A stretch of DNA of 64,000 nt from Faecalibacterium prausnitzii (GTDB taxonomy: Bacteria; Bacillota; Clostridia; Oscillospirales; Ruminococcaceae): assembly GCF_003287405.1 (NCBI RefSeq), contig NZ_PRLD01000003.1:1-64000 (forward strand), written 5' to 3'. The notes under the pieces are model-generated. The model saw nothing but the letters and a program-made list of their open reading frames with translations. It did no database searches and had not been told where the DNA came from. Within the stretch, counting starts at the first letter, position 1. Every line of letters starts with the position of its first letter. Positions 15,297-22,375 of this stretch are shown here, one piece after another. The position numbers and the translations under genes were made by a program.

Positions 15297-16178
15297 ATGT
15301 CTGCCCCGCTGCATCTTTATCTGCACGTTCCGTTCTGCGTCCGGCGCTGCACCTTCTGCAACCAAAAAATCTATCCCGCCACGCCGGAGACCTGTAAGGC
15401 CTATGCAAATGCACTGCTGGCTGAGCTGGAAGCTACCGCACCGGATTTTTCCGGCGACCCGGTGCAGACGGTCTACTGGGGTGGCGGCAGCCCTACGGCG
15501 CTGTCGCAGGACGATTTTGCACGGATCATGCGCCGGATCAGGGAGCTGTTCTCTCTGTCTGCGGATACCGAGGTCACCGTGGAAGCATTGCCCAACCGTG
15601 TGGATGCCTCGTGGATGGTCGCCTTCCAGAACACCGGGGTCAACCGGCTGGTGCTGGGGCTGGCTACTGCTCGCATCCCAGAGCTGGAACGCATTGGCAG
15701 CGCAAACAATATGCCTAGTTCCGAGACCAGCCTGATCCTTCCGCAGCTGTTCCATTTGCCCGGGTATGAGGCAACGCTGCTGTATGGGATTCCGGGGCAG
15801 ACGGCGGCAAATTTTGCCACCAGCCTGCGGTTCGCAGTCAAGTACAAGGTGTCTGCCTTGCGGCTGGACCCCTTGACCCTGCCGAAGGGCGTGGAAGAAA
15901 CCGTGTGCAGGGACGAGGTTCCGGCGATGCTGGACTATGCTGCCCGCCACCTGACCGAGAAGGGCTACCATGAGTATCTGCCCGGACGCTGGGCAAAACC
16001 CGGGCAGGAATGCCGGGACCTGCTGGCGCGCCAAAGCACGGAAAACTACCTGAGTTTTGGCCCGGGCACTACCACCCGGGTAGACGGAGATCTGTCCCGC
16101 ACCACAGAGAATATTGCCGTGTACACCCTGCACCCGCAGGAGCCGGAACTGCTGTATAAGCCGGTGACCGGGGCATAA
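15297..16178 (+). CDS. short HemW/HemN-like radical SAM protein
   Basis: 293 residues. The N-terminus HLYLHVPFCVRRCTFCN has the CxxxCxxC cluster that binds the [4Fe-4S]/SAM centre. VYWGGGSPTAL and EALPNRVD are the next conserved strands, and YGIPGQT is close to HemW. HemW proteins are about 380 residues; here the C-terminal HemN_C-like part is shortened. True coproporphyrinogen oxidase (HemN) motifs are not visible, so heme insertion or another radical reaction is as likely. The start at ATG 15297 is supported by GAAAGGAG. It lies directly after the exported flavoprotein but beyond a terminator, so joint regulation is uncertain. Confidence 0.75.
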   Translation: MSAPLHLYLHVPFCVRRCTFCNQKIYPATPETCKAYANALLAELEATAPDFSGDPVQTVYWGGGSPTALSQDDFARIMRRIRELFSLSADTEVTVEALPNRVDASWMVAFQNTGVNRLVLGLATARIPELERIGSANNMPSSETSLILPQLFHLPGYEATLLYGIPGQTAANFATSLRFAVKYKVSALRLDPLTLPKGVEETVCRDEVPAMLDYAARHLTEKGYHEYLPGRWAKPGQECRDLLARQSTENYLSFGPGTTTRVDGDLSRTTENIAVYTLHPQEPELLYKPVTGA

Positions 16179-16184
16179 AAGGCA

Positions 16185-16220
16185 CCAGAGGCCGCTGCAC
16201 AAATGCGCAGCGACCTCTGG
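16185..16220 (+). terminator. bidirectional terminator
   Basis: CCAGAGGCCGCTGC pairs with GCAGCGACCTCTGG, followed by TTTTATTTTTT on the plus strand. It sits between convergent genes and ends 2 bases before the kinase stop, so it probably serves both. Confidence 0.75.
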
Positions 16221-16222
16221 TT

Positions 16223-17524
16223 TTATTTTTTCTCCGGGAACAGCAGGGTGAGCACGAACTCTCCGTTCTCGCTCCGCAGACTCATCTGTCCGCCGTATTT
16301 TTCGGTGGCCGAGCGGATACTGGTAAGGCCGAAGCCGTGATTCTCCGGGTCGTCCTTGGTGGTTTTGGGCAGGGCATCTACCGGCAGATGCTGCTGCAGG
16401 CAGGCGTTGCGGAAATTGAGCACCACAAACCCGCCCCGCTTCTGGCATCGCACACTCAGGGCGCGGCTGTCCGGATCCGGCAGCGCAGAGCAGGCTTCGA
16501 TGGCGTTGTCCATGGCGTTGCCAAAAATGACGCAAAGGTCGATGGGCTGTATAAAATTCAGCAGCTTGCCGTCCACTGTAATGGTGCAGGCGATCTGTGC
16601 CTGTTGGCATCGTGCCAGCTTTTCACCCAGCAGGATGTCCACGGTCTCGTTGCCGGTGGCGGTCATCTGCTCATAGGGCTGCACCTCCTGCAAGATCTGC
16701 CGGATGTGCGCCTGCACGGTTGCCTGATCGCTGCTCTGCTCCAGATAGAGCAGAATATTTTTCAGGTCGTGGTACTTGCATCGTACCGAGTCCACCGCTG
16801 TTTTGCGCAGCAGGTATTGCTGCTGTTGCTGCTCTGCGGCGATGCGCAGCTGCAGCATGGTGCGCTTTTCCTCCTCGGCGATGGCATAGCTCAGAAAGCT
16901 GATGTTTACCAGCAGCGCCAGCACACAGCACCCGGTCAGAAGCACCGGCACGGCGGTGGTCAGTTCTTCATTGGTCAACGGCAGCCAATAGGTGAGCCGA
17001 CAGACAAACAGATAGGGAACAGCGGCCAGAACATACAATGCAAGTGCAGCGCTGCGAAGGATGCGCAGCTTTTCAGCCGGGCAGAAACTGCGCAGCAGCC
17101 ACAGCAGCGTTCCCTGCACGGTTGTCAGTGGCAGATACGCCAGCAGCGCTGCCCAGAATGTGCCGGAGCGTAGAGGGTCGTATCCCAGCAGCCGCATATT
17201 AGCAAACCGCATGATGGTGTCGGTGCAGTCGGTGAGCAGAAAAAAGCACAGTGCTTGCTGTAGGGCCAGCCCGATGCTACGGCGCAGCAGGGCATAGGCA
17301 GTAATGGCATAAAGGGCGATGGAGCAGACGATGCCGACATACTGTCCACCGAGGGTGGCAAAGGTCTGCTCCCACTGCAATATCACCGTCAGTGCCAGCA
17401 CCAGCACCACCGGCTGCAAGCCCTGACGTTGCAGACTGCGTCGCAGCTCGGTGCCGCAGACGTAAAAGGGGAGCAGCAGTCCATAGCTGACTGCCCGCAA
17501 AAAAGTACACAGGCTGATGGTCAT
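16223..17524 (-). CDS. AgrC-type GHKL sensor histidine kinase
   Basis: 433 residues: about six membrane helices in the first 215 residues, then a coiled linker with a Q-rich run, the phosphoacceptor region YHDLKNILLYLEQSSD, and a GHKL ATPase domain with N-box GNAMDNAIEAC and G-box NHGFGLTSIRSATEKYGG. This is the layout of AgrC/ComD-like receptors for peptides, but no agrB or agrD-like gene is adjacent, so the signal is unknown. The start at 17524 overlaps the response regulator stop in the string TGATG, which couples translation. A start six codons earlier is possible. Transcribed with the regulator gene from the right. Confidence 0.88.
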   Translation of the reverse strand: MTISLCTFLRAVSYGLLLPFYVCGTELRRSLQRQGLQPVVLVLALTVILQWEQTFATLGGQYVGIVCSIALYAITAYALLRRSIGLALQQALCFFLLTDCTDTIMRFANMRLLGYDPLRSGTFWAALLAYLPLTTVQGTLLWLLRSFCPAEKLRILRSAALALYVLAAVPYLFVCRLTYWLPLTNEELTTAVPVLLTGCCVLALLVNISFLSYAIAEEEKRTMLQLRIAAEQQQQQYLLRKTAVDSVRCKYHDLKNILLYLEQSSDQATVQAHIRQILQEVQPYEQMTATGNETVDILLGEKLARCQQAQIACTITVDGKLLNFIQPIDLCVIFGNAMDNAIEACSALPDPDSRALSVRCQKRGGFVVLNFRNACLQQHLPVDALPKTTKDDPENHGFGLTSIRSATEKYGGQMSLRSENGEFVLTLLFPEKK

Positions 17525-18228
17525 CACAGTGCCTCCCCCCAACAGGCTGCCAGCGCGGCAAGCAGCATCTTGCGGCGGTATTTGCTTACCGGCAATCGCT
17601 CACTGCCCAGCACAACATCAGCACCGTCCAGCCGGGTCACCTGCTCCAGATTGATCAGAAAGGAGCTGTGGCAACGGAAAAATCCGTTTCCTAAATCCTT
17701 TTCCAGTGCGGCAAGGGTGCCGCTGTAGCTCACCACACCCGCTGTGGTATGCAGTACCAGCCGGTGGCTGAACACCTCCACATAGACAAGGTCCTTTGCA
17801 CGCAGACGGAATACCCCATCGTTGTTTTTAATGGTCAGGATGTGCTCTGCCTGTTGGCAGATCCGGCGGCAGGCACGCTCAAGGCTGCGGCAAAACCGCG
17901 GATAGCTGACCGGTTTGACCAGATAATCCAGTGCAGCGACCTCGTAGCTTTCCAGCGCATAGCCGGTAAGGCTGGTGATAAACACGATCTCCAACTCCGG
18001 CAGCGTTCCCCGCAGGCGGTGGGCAGTCTCCATGCCGGAAAGCCCTGGCATCTGGATGTCCAGCAATGCCAGCTGCAACCCTTGGGGAATGTTTTCCAGC
18101 AGCTGAGAGCCGCTTTCAAAAAACACCGCCTGCACCGGCTGGCCGTTTTCTGCTTGCCAGCGGTCAAGATATTCCTTTAATGCAGTCTGCGCGCTGGTCT
18201 CATCCTCTGCGATTGCAATCTTCAGCAT
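17524..18228 (-). CDS. LytTR response regulator (AgrA-type)
   Basis: 234 residues: receiver domain (1-120) with acidic pocket AEDE and phosphoacceptor Asp57 in LALLDIQMPGLSG, then a LytTR DNA-binding domain (about 135-230; VFRLRAKDLVYVEVFSHRLV, FFRCHSSFLINLEQVTRLDG). LytTR regulators bind pairs of short direct repeats upstream of target promoters. It is the first gene of the operon with the sensor kinase. No obvious repeat pair was found in the 415 bases between it and ilvA, so targets may lie elsewhere. Confidence 0.9.
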   Translation of the reverse strand: MLKIAIAEDETSAQTALKEYLDRWQAENGQPVQAVFFESGSQLLENIPQGLQLALLDIQMPGLSGMETAHRLRGTLPELEIVFITSLTGYALESYEVAALDYLVKPVSYPRFCRSLERACRRICQQAEHILTIKNNDGVFRLRAKDLVYVEVFSHRLVLHTTAGVVSYSGTLAALEKDLGNGFFRCHSSFLINLEQVTRLDGADVVLGSERLPVSKYRRKMLLAALAACWGEAL

Positions 18229-18578
18229 TAATCTTCACCGTTACCCATATCCATAGCGTTTTTTCTATTCTACCATATTTATGCTTGCAGGAAAAGCGCT
18301 AAAAACATCCTTATAGAATAGAAAACCGAACCCTAAGAAAGCAGGTAGAGTAAACCGAAAATAGGGTGCGCATCAAGAGATGCACTCTGCCGTAGACAAG
18401 CTCTGGCTCATTTCAAACGGTTGTGTGTCCAAAACCTTATAGTCATCCTCTTTGCTATAATTGTTGCTATGATCGTACTGGCCGATTTGCTCCATCTTGT
18501 TTATTAAAAACAAAAAACAGGGTGCGCCCTGCCCTTGCCTTTCTCTTTTTTATGCCGTTTATCGTGAATGAAATTCAT
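18229..18578. other. long intergenic region upstream of the LytTR operon and ilvA
   Basis: 350 bases without a gene. It contains two small hairpins: GTGCGCATC/GATGCAC near 18370-18392 and CAGGG-TGCG-CCCTG near 18520-18533. I see no riboswitch or T-box here. Confidence 0.5.
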
Positions 18579-18607
18579 TTGACAAAACAATTTTTGTAAC
18601 TTATACT
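18579..18607 (+). promoter_or_regulatory. promoter of ilvA
   Basis: TTGACA (18579-18584), 17 bases, TATACT (18602-18607): a near-consensus vegetative promoter 37 bases before ilvA, leaving a very short leader. Confidence 0.85.
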
Positions 18608-18643
18608 GAATGACATCACGAAAAAATAAAGGAAGTATCTGTC

Positions 18644-19849
18644 ATGCTGACTCTGGATAAGATCTACCACGCCGCCTTTGTGCTGAAGGACGTTGCCCGC
18701 AAGACCGACCTCATCGAAGCCCCCAAGCTGTCCAAGGACTGCCAGCTGTACCTCAAGACTGAGAACCTGCAGGTCACCGGCAGCTTTAAGGTGCGGGGCG
18801 CTTATTATAAGATCAGCCAGCTTTCCGAGGAGGAGAGCGCCAAGGGCGTCATTGCCTGCTCTGCGGGCAACCATGCGCAGGGCGTGGCGCTGGCGGCTAC
18901 CCGGCGCGGCATCCGCAGCATCGTCTGTATGCCGGACGGCGCACCCCTGATGAAGGTGGAAAACACCAAAAATCTGGGCGCGGAGGTCTGCCTTGTGCCC
19001 GGCACCTACGACGAAGCCCACGACAAGGCCGTGCAGCTGCAAAAGGAGTACGACATGACCTTTATCCACCCCTACGATGACGAGCAGGTCATCGCCGGGC
19101 AGGGAACCATTGGCTTGGAGATCCTCGACCAGCTGCCGGATGTGGACGCTGTGGTGGTGCCGGTGGGCGGCGGCGGACTGATCTCCGGCATCGCCTTTGC
19201 CATCAAGACCCTGCGGCCGGAGGTCAAGGTGTACGGCGTACAGGCCGAGGGTGCCCCCAGTATGTACCGCAGCCTGCACGAGCACAAGTACCAGACCCTG
19301 AAATCTGCTTCCACCTTTGCGGACGGCATTCAGGTCAAGACCCCGGGCGAGCTGACCTACCAGCTGTGCGAGCAGTATGTGGACGATATCGTTACCGTGA
19401 CCGAGGACGAGACGGCAGCGGCTATCCTCTCCCTGATGGAGAACCAGAAGCTGGTGGCCGAGGGTGCAGGCGCTGTGCCGGTGGCGGCGGTGCTGTTCCA
19501 CAAGCTGCCGGTGGAGGGCAAAAAGGTGGCCTGCGTCATCTCCGGCGGCAACATTGATGTGAACATCCTGAACCGCGTCATCACCCGCGGCCTTGTGATG
19601 AGCGGCCGCAAGGCAAACCTGACCATCGCACTGGAGGACAAACCCGGCCAGTTGAAAAAGGTGGCCGAGGTGGTGTCCCGCTGCGGAAGCAATGTGGTGT
19701 CGGTGCAGCATGACGGCTCCGACCCCAATATGCCCATTTCCAGCTGCTTCCTCAAGCTGACGCTGGAGACCCGCGATGCTGCCCAGATCGAGCAGATCCG
19801 CACCGAGCTGACCAAGGCCGGTTTCCAGCTGGTCACCGAAAGAGTATAA
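18644..19849 (+). CDS. ilvA: threonine ammonia-lyase with ACT domain
   Basis: 401 residues. Deaminates threonine to 2-oxobutanoate and ammonia, the first committed step to isoleucine. PLP-binding Lys in TGSFKVRGAYYK (about residue 51); PLP phosphate loop VPVGGGGLISG; SAGNHAQGVALAA. The C-terminal ~75 residues (KANLTIALEDKPGQLKKVAE) are a single ACT domain, so it may be allosterically controlled. It is the 400-residue class; the 500-residue E. coli IlvA has a longer double regulatory domain. Its own promoter lies just upstream. A catabolic (TdcB-like) role cannot be excluded, but ridA and the ilvBNCD genes nearby favour biosynthesis. Confidence 0.93.
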   Translation: MLTLDKIYHAAFVLKDVARKTDLIEAPKLSKDCQLYLKTENLQVTGSFKVRGAYYKISQLSEEESAKGVIACSAGNHAQGVALAATRRGIRSIVCMPDGAPLMKVENTKNLGAEVCLVPGTYDEAHDKAVQLQKEYDMTFIHPYDDEQVIAGQGTIGLEILDQLPDVDAVVVPVGGGGLISGIAFAIKTLRPEVKVYGVQAEGAPSMYRSLHEHKYQTLKSASTFADGIQVKTPGELTYQLCEQYVDDIVTVTEDETAAAILSLMENQKLVAEGAGAVPVAAVLFHKLPVEGKKVACVISGGNIDVNILNRVITRGLVMSGRKANLTIALEDKPGQLKKVAEVVSRCGSNVVSVQHDGSDPNMPISSCFLKLTLETRDAAQIEQIRTELTKAGFQLVTERV

Positions 19850-19865
19850 TAGAGATAATTGGACG

Positions 19866-20134
19866 ATTTAGAATAGCCGACGCGTTCGCTCTGGCTATAT
19901 TCAGCGGAAATTTTATTTTTATATTTGCAATCCAGAAAAGCCTGCGGGCTTTTCTGGATTGCCTTTTCACGAGAAAGGCCATGGTTGAAATGGCAGCGAT
20001 TGAGATGCCGCTTCATGTGCCGACCCCTTCGGTGAAAAATGCGTTTGTCGTGCCCCGCAGGGCACGACAAACGCAAAATAAAAAAGAATGATTCCGCTAT
20101 TTATGGCCAGAGCGAAGCGGAGGCCATTCTAAAT
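19866..20134. mobile_element. 269-base MITE-like element with terminal inverted repeats
   Basis: The ends form an imperfect inverted repeat of about 43 bases: left 19866-19909 (starts ATTTAGAATAGCC, contains TTCGCTCTGGC, ends AGCGGAA), right 20092-20134 (reverse complement starts ATTTAGAATGGCC, contains TTCGCTCTGGC, ends AGCGGAA). Inside are two perfect hairpins: GCAATCCAGAAAAGCC-TGCG-GGCTTTTCTGGATTGC (19927-19962, 16-base stem) and one at 20041-20074 (15-base stem, loop CGCA). No open frame of note, and no clear target-site duplication. It separates ilvA from ridA, and the first hairpin could terminate ilvA transcription. Confidence 0.65.
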
Positions 20135-20165
20135 TGTGATTTTATAACAAAGGAGAACTGCTACT

Positions 20166-20540
20166 ATGAAAGTCGTATCTACCACCAACGCACCTGCCGC
20201 CATCGGCCCTTACAGTCAGGCACTGGATCTGGGCAATATGGTGTTTGTGTCCGGGCAGATCCCGGTAGACCCCGCCACCGGCACCATGGCCGATACCGTG
20301 GAGCAGCAGGCCGCACAGAGCCTTGCCAACCTGAAGGCGATTCTGGCCGAGGCGGGGCTTTCCATGAACAACGTGGTCAAGACGGTGATCTTTCTGGCTG
20401 ACATCAACGATTTTGCCGCAGTGAACGCAGAGTATGCCAAGGCTTTTGCCGAGCCGTTCCCCGCCCGCAGCTGCGTGCAGGTGGCAGCCATCCCCAAGGG
20501 TGCAAAGCTGGAGATCGAGTGCATCGCCGTGCGGGACTGA
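20166..20540 (+). CDS. ridA: RidA family enamine/imine deaminase
   Basis: 124 residues, the standard length of the trimeric RidA/YjgF family. Conserved IGPYSQALDLGNMVFVSGQI at the start, and the C-terminal PARSCVQVAAIPKGAKLEIE includes the Arg that grips the substrate carboxylate. RidA hydrolyses 2-aminoacrylate and 2-aminocrotonate, toxic enamines released by PLP enzymes such as the threonine ammonia-lyase encoded just upstream, so the pairing makes biochemical sense. ATG 20166 follows AAAGGAG. An inverted-repeat element now lies between ilvA and ridA, so ridA may rely on readthrough or a promoter in that element. Confidence 0.92.
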   Translation: MKVVSTTNAPAAIGPYSQALDLGNMVFVSGQIPVDPATGTMADTVEQQAAQSLANLKAILAEAGLSMNNVVKTVIFLADINDFAAVNAEYAKAFAEPFPARSCVQVAAIPKGAKLEIECIAVRD

Positions 20541-20558
20541 GCGAAAAATAAGACAAGA

Positions 20559-20606
20559 AAAACGGGACATCGGAGCATCTGCGGATGCTTCGGTGTCCCG
20601 TTTTTT
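20559..20606. terminator. bidirectional terminator between ridA and the AAA gene
   Basis: AAAACGGGACATCGGAGCAT pairs almost fully with ATGCTTCGGTGTCCCGTTTT around CTGCGG. T runs occur on the 3' side of both strands. Confidence 0.85.
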
Positions 20607-20631
20607 GGCATTACGTTCGGAAAACCGGTTT

Positions 20632-21849
20632 TTACTTCTGCACACCGGCTTCGCATTGCTCGATGAACTGCTTGGCTACCCGGGGGCTGCGGCCACCGGC
20701 ACGCAGGGCGAAGGCCTCGGCCTTGAGCAGCAGCTGCTCGATGGGCATCTGGATGTTGTGCTGCTTGGCAAGCTCTTCCAGAATGGTCTCGAACCGGGCT
20801 TTTTCCGGCCGCTGGAAGGTGACCGTCAGGCCAAACCGGGCGGAAAGGCTCATCAGCTCCTGCCGGGTGTCGGCTTCGTGGATGTCGTCGCCGGTGCGGT
20901 CCGAGAGGGTCTCTTTGATGAGGTGGCGGCGGTTGGAGGTGGCGTACACCGCAATGTTCTGGGCGCGTCCGCCTACACTGCCCTCCAAGATGGCTTTCAG
21001 GGCGGCAAAGTTGTCGTCGTTGGCGGTAAAGCTCAGGTCGTCGATGAACAGGATGAACTTGAGCGGGTTTGCCGCCAGCTTGTCCATCAGGTCGGGGATC
21101 TGGTACAGCTGGTTCTTTTTTACCTCTACCAGCCGCAGTCCCTCGGGCGCAAACTCGTTGGCAATGGCCTTTACCGCGCTGGATTTGCCGGTACCGGCGT
21201 CGCCGTACAGCAGCACGTTGTTGGCGGGCATCCCGGCCAGTAGTGCCTTTGTGTTGGCAATCACCTTTTCCCGCTCCTTCTCGTAGCCGGGCAGCTCCGA
21301 AAGGCGCTGGGGGTCGGGGTATTTTACCGGCACAAGCTGGCCGTTCTCCACCGTGAATACATGGTGCTTTGCAAACATACCGTAGCCCTTTTTGCCCACC
21401 TCACTCATGCGCTGGGCGTAGGCGGCGGCAAGGTCGAGCTCACAGGTCTGCCACCGGGGCAGGAAAGCCAGTTCCGGCCGCTGCGCCTGCTCCGAGTAGG
21501 CGGTCTGGAACAGCTCGTCCAGCGTCAGCCCGCACAGCTGCTGCAAAAACTGCAGCTCGCTGTCCAGGGCGCTTTGCAGCAGCGCGTCCAGCTGTCCGGC
21601 AGCGGCCTGCCGCACGCAGATGGTCTCGGCCTCCAGCACAGCATTGCTCAGGTAGCTGCCCCAGTTGGTGGTGTACTCGAACAAAGCAGCCTCAAAGGCG
21701 GCTACGGCATCGCACACCGGGCCGTAGGAGGAGCAGCCCGCCTCCATGCGGTCGGTCAGGTCTAAAAGCCTTGCCACAACAGGGTCGTTCAGCAGGGCGC
21801 GGAATACAACAAGCCCATGCAGATGGGCATTCCATTCTCTTAATTTCAT
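20632..21849 (-). CDS. DUF815-type AAA+ ATP-binding protein
   Basis: 405 residues. The C-terminal half is an AAA+ ATPase: Walker A NVLLYGDAGTGKSSAVKAIA, Walker B KFILFIDDLSF, sensor-like YATSNRRHLI. The N-terminal ~190 residues are helical and not recognised. Proteins of this type (DUF815) are common single-copy genes in Firmicutes with no established role; they resemble chaperone-like ATPases. The start is set at 21849 (MKLREWN), with AAAGGG upstream; an ATG 8 codons earlier is possible. It is alone on this strand, back-to-back with the T-box-ilv operon. Confidence 0.8.
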   Translation of the reverse strand: MKLREWNAHLHGLVVFRALLNDPVVARLLDLTDRMEAGCSSYGPVCDAVAAFEAALFEYTTNWGSYLSNAVLEAETICVRQAAAGQLDALLQSALDSELQFLQQLCGLTLDELFQTAYSEQAQRPELAFLPRWQTCELDLAAAYAQRMSEVGKKGYGMFAKHHVFTVENGQLVPVKYPDPQRLSELPGYEKEREKVIANTKALLAGMPANNVLLYGDAGTGKSSAVKAIANEFAPEGLRLVEVKKNQLYQIPDLMDKLAANPLKFILFIDDLSFTANDDNFAALKAILEGSVGGRAQNIAVYATSNRRHLIKETLSDRTGDDIHEADTRQELMSLSARFGLTVTFQRPEKARFETILEELAKQHNIQMPIEQLLLKAEAFALRAGGRSPRVAKQFIEQCEAGVQK

Positions 21850-21994
21850 AGGTCGATCCCTTTTCCTCTCCATTGGCACATACCCTACAAAACGCAGGTA
21901 CGCGGATATCAAAAGTATACAGCGGTTCGGGCGGGGATGCAAGGGGTGTTAAAAATGCTTCATCTTTGGGCTGATTCAGGTTACAAATTGTCGA

Positions 21995-22022
21995 TTGACA
22001 AAAGCCCGGTTTATAGTATAAT
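21995..22022 (+). promoter_or_regulatory. promoter of the ilv T-box operon
   Basis: TTGACA (21995-22000), 16 bases, TATAAT (22017-22022): both hexamers are perfect. Transcription would begin about 22029, ahead of the T-box leader. Confidence 0.88.
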
Positions 22023-22059
22023 TTACATCAACAAATGCGCAGATGGGAAAAAGTACCAC

Positions 22060-22322
22060 ACGATCCCCACTGTTCAGAGAGCTGCCGTCTGGTGCAAGGC
22101 AGTCAGCGTTTCGTGCGGAAAATCATCCCGGAGCAGCCTGCCCAACGGGTGCAAAACCCTTGTAAGCAGCGCCGGTTGCAGCCGTTACCGTGCAGGGCTT
22201 TGTTGGAAGCCCGTGAGAGGGTGTGCACAGCACGCCAACGAGAGTGGTACCGCAGAGAGCTTGATGTTACAAGGTCTTTGTCTCTTGAAAGGAACAGGGG
22301 ACAAGGGCTTTTTCTTTTTCGG
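22060..22322 (+). promoter_or_regulatory. T-box riboswitch, probably isoleucine-sensing
   Basis: The leader has the T-box core AGAGTGGTACCGCAGA (22241-22256), an antiterminator region and a terminator (about 22273-22322; CTTTGTCTC pairing with GGGACAAGG, then CTTTTTCTTTTTC). Upstream, GTGCGGAAAATCATCCCGG followed by GAGCAGCC has the stem I layout GAA-codon-AYC-CGGAG. That places the specifier at ATC (22122-22124), isoleucine. Uncharged tRNA-Ile would pair and switch transcription on into ilvB-ilvN-ilvC-ilvD. The T-box class is clear; the specifier codon is inferred. Confidence 0.85.
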
Positions 22323-22375
22323 AAGCTCTCCCCGAGGGAATGGATAAGAAGTGGAACAGGAATAGGAGCAACACC

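Noticed and set aside
18229-18643. Riboswitch or AgrD-like peptide gene between the LytTR gene and ilvA
   Set aside because: Only weak hairpins and short frames without ribosome-binding sites were seen.
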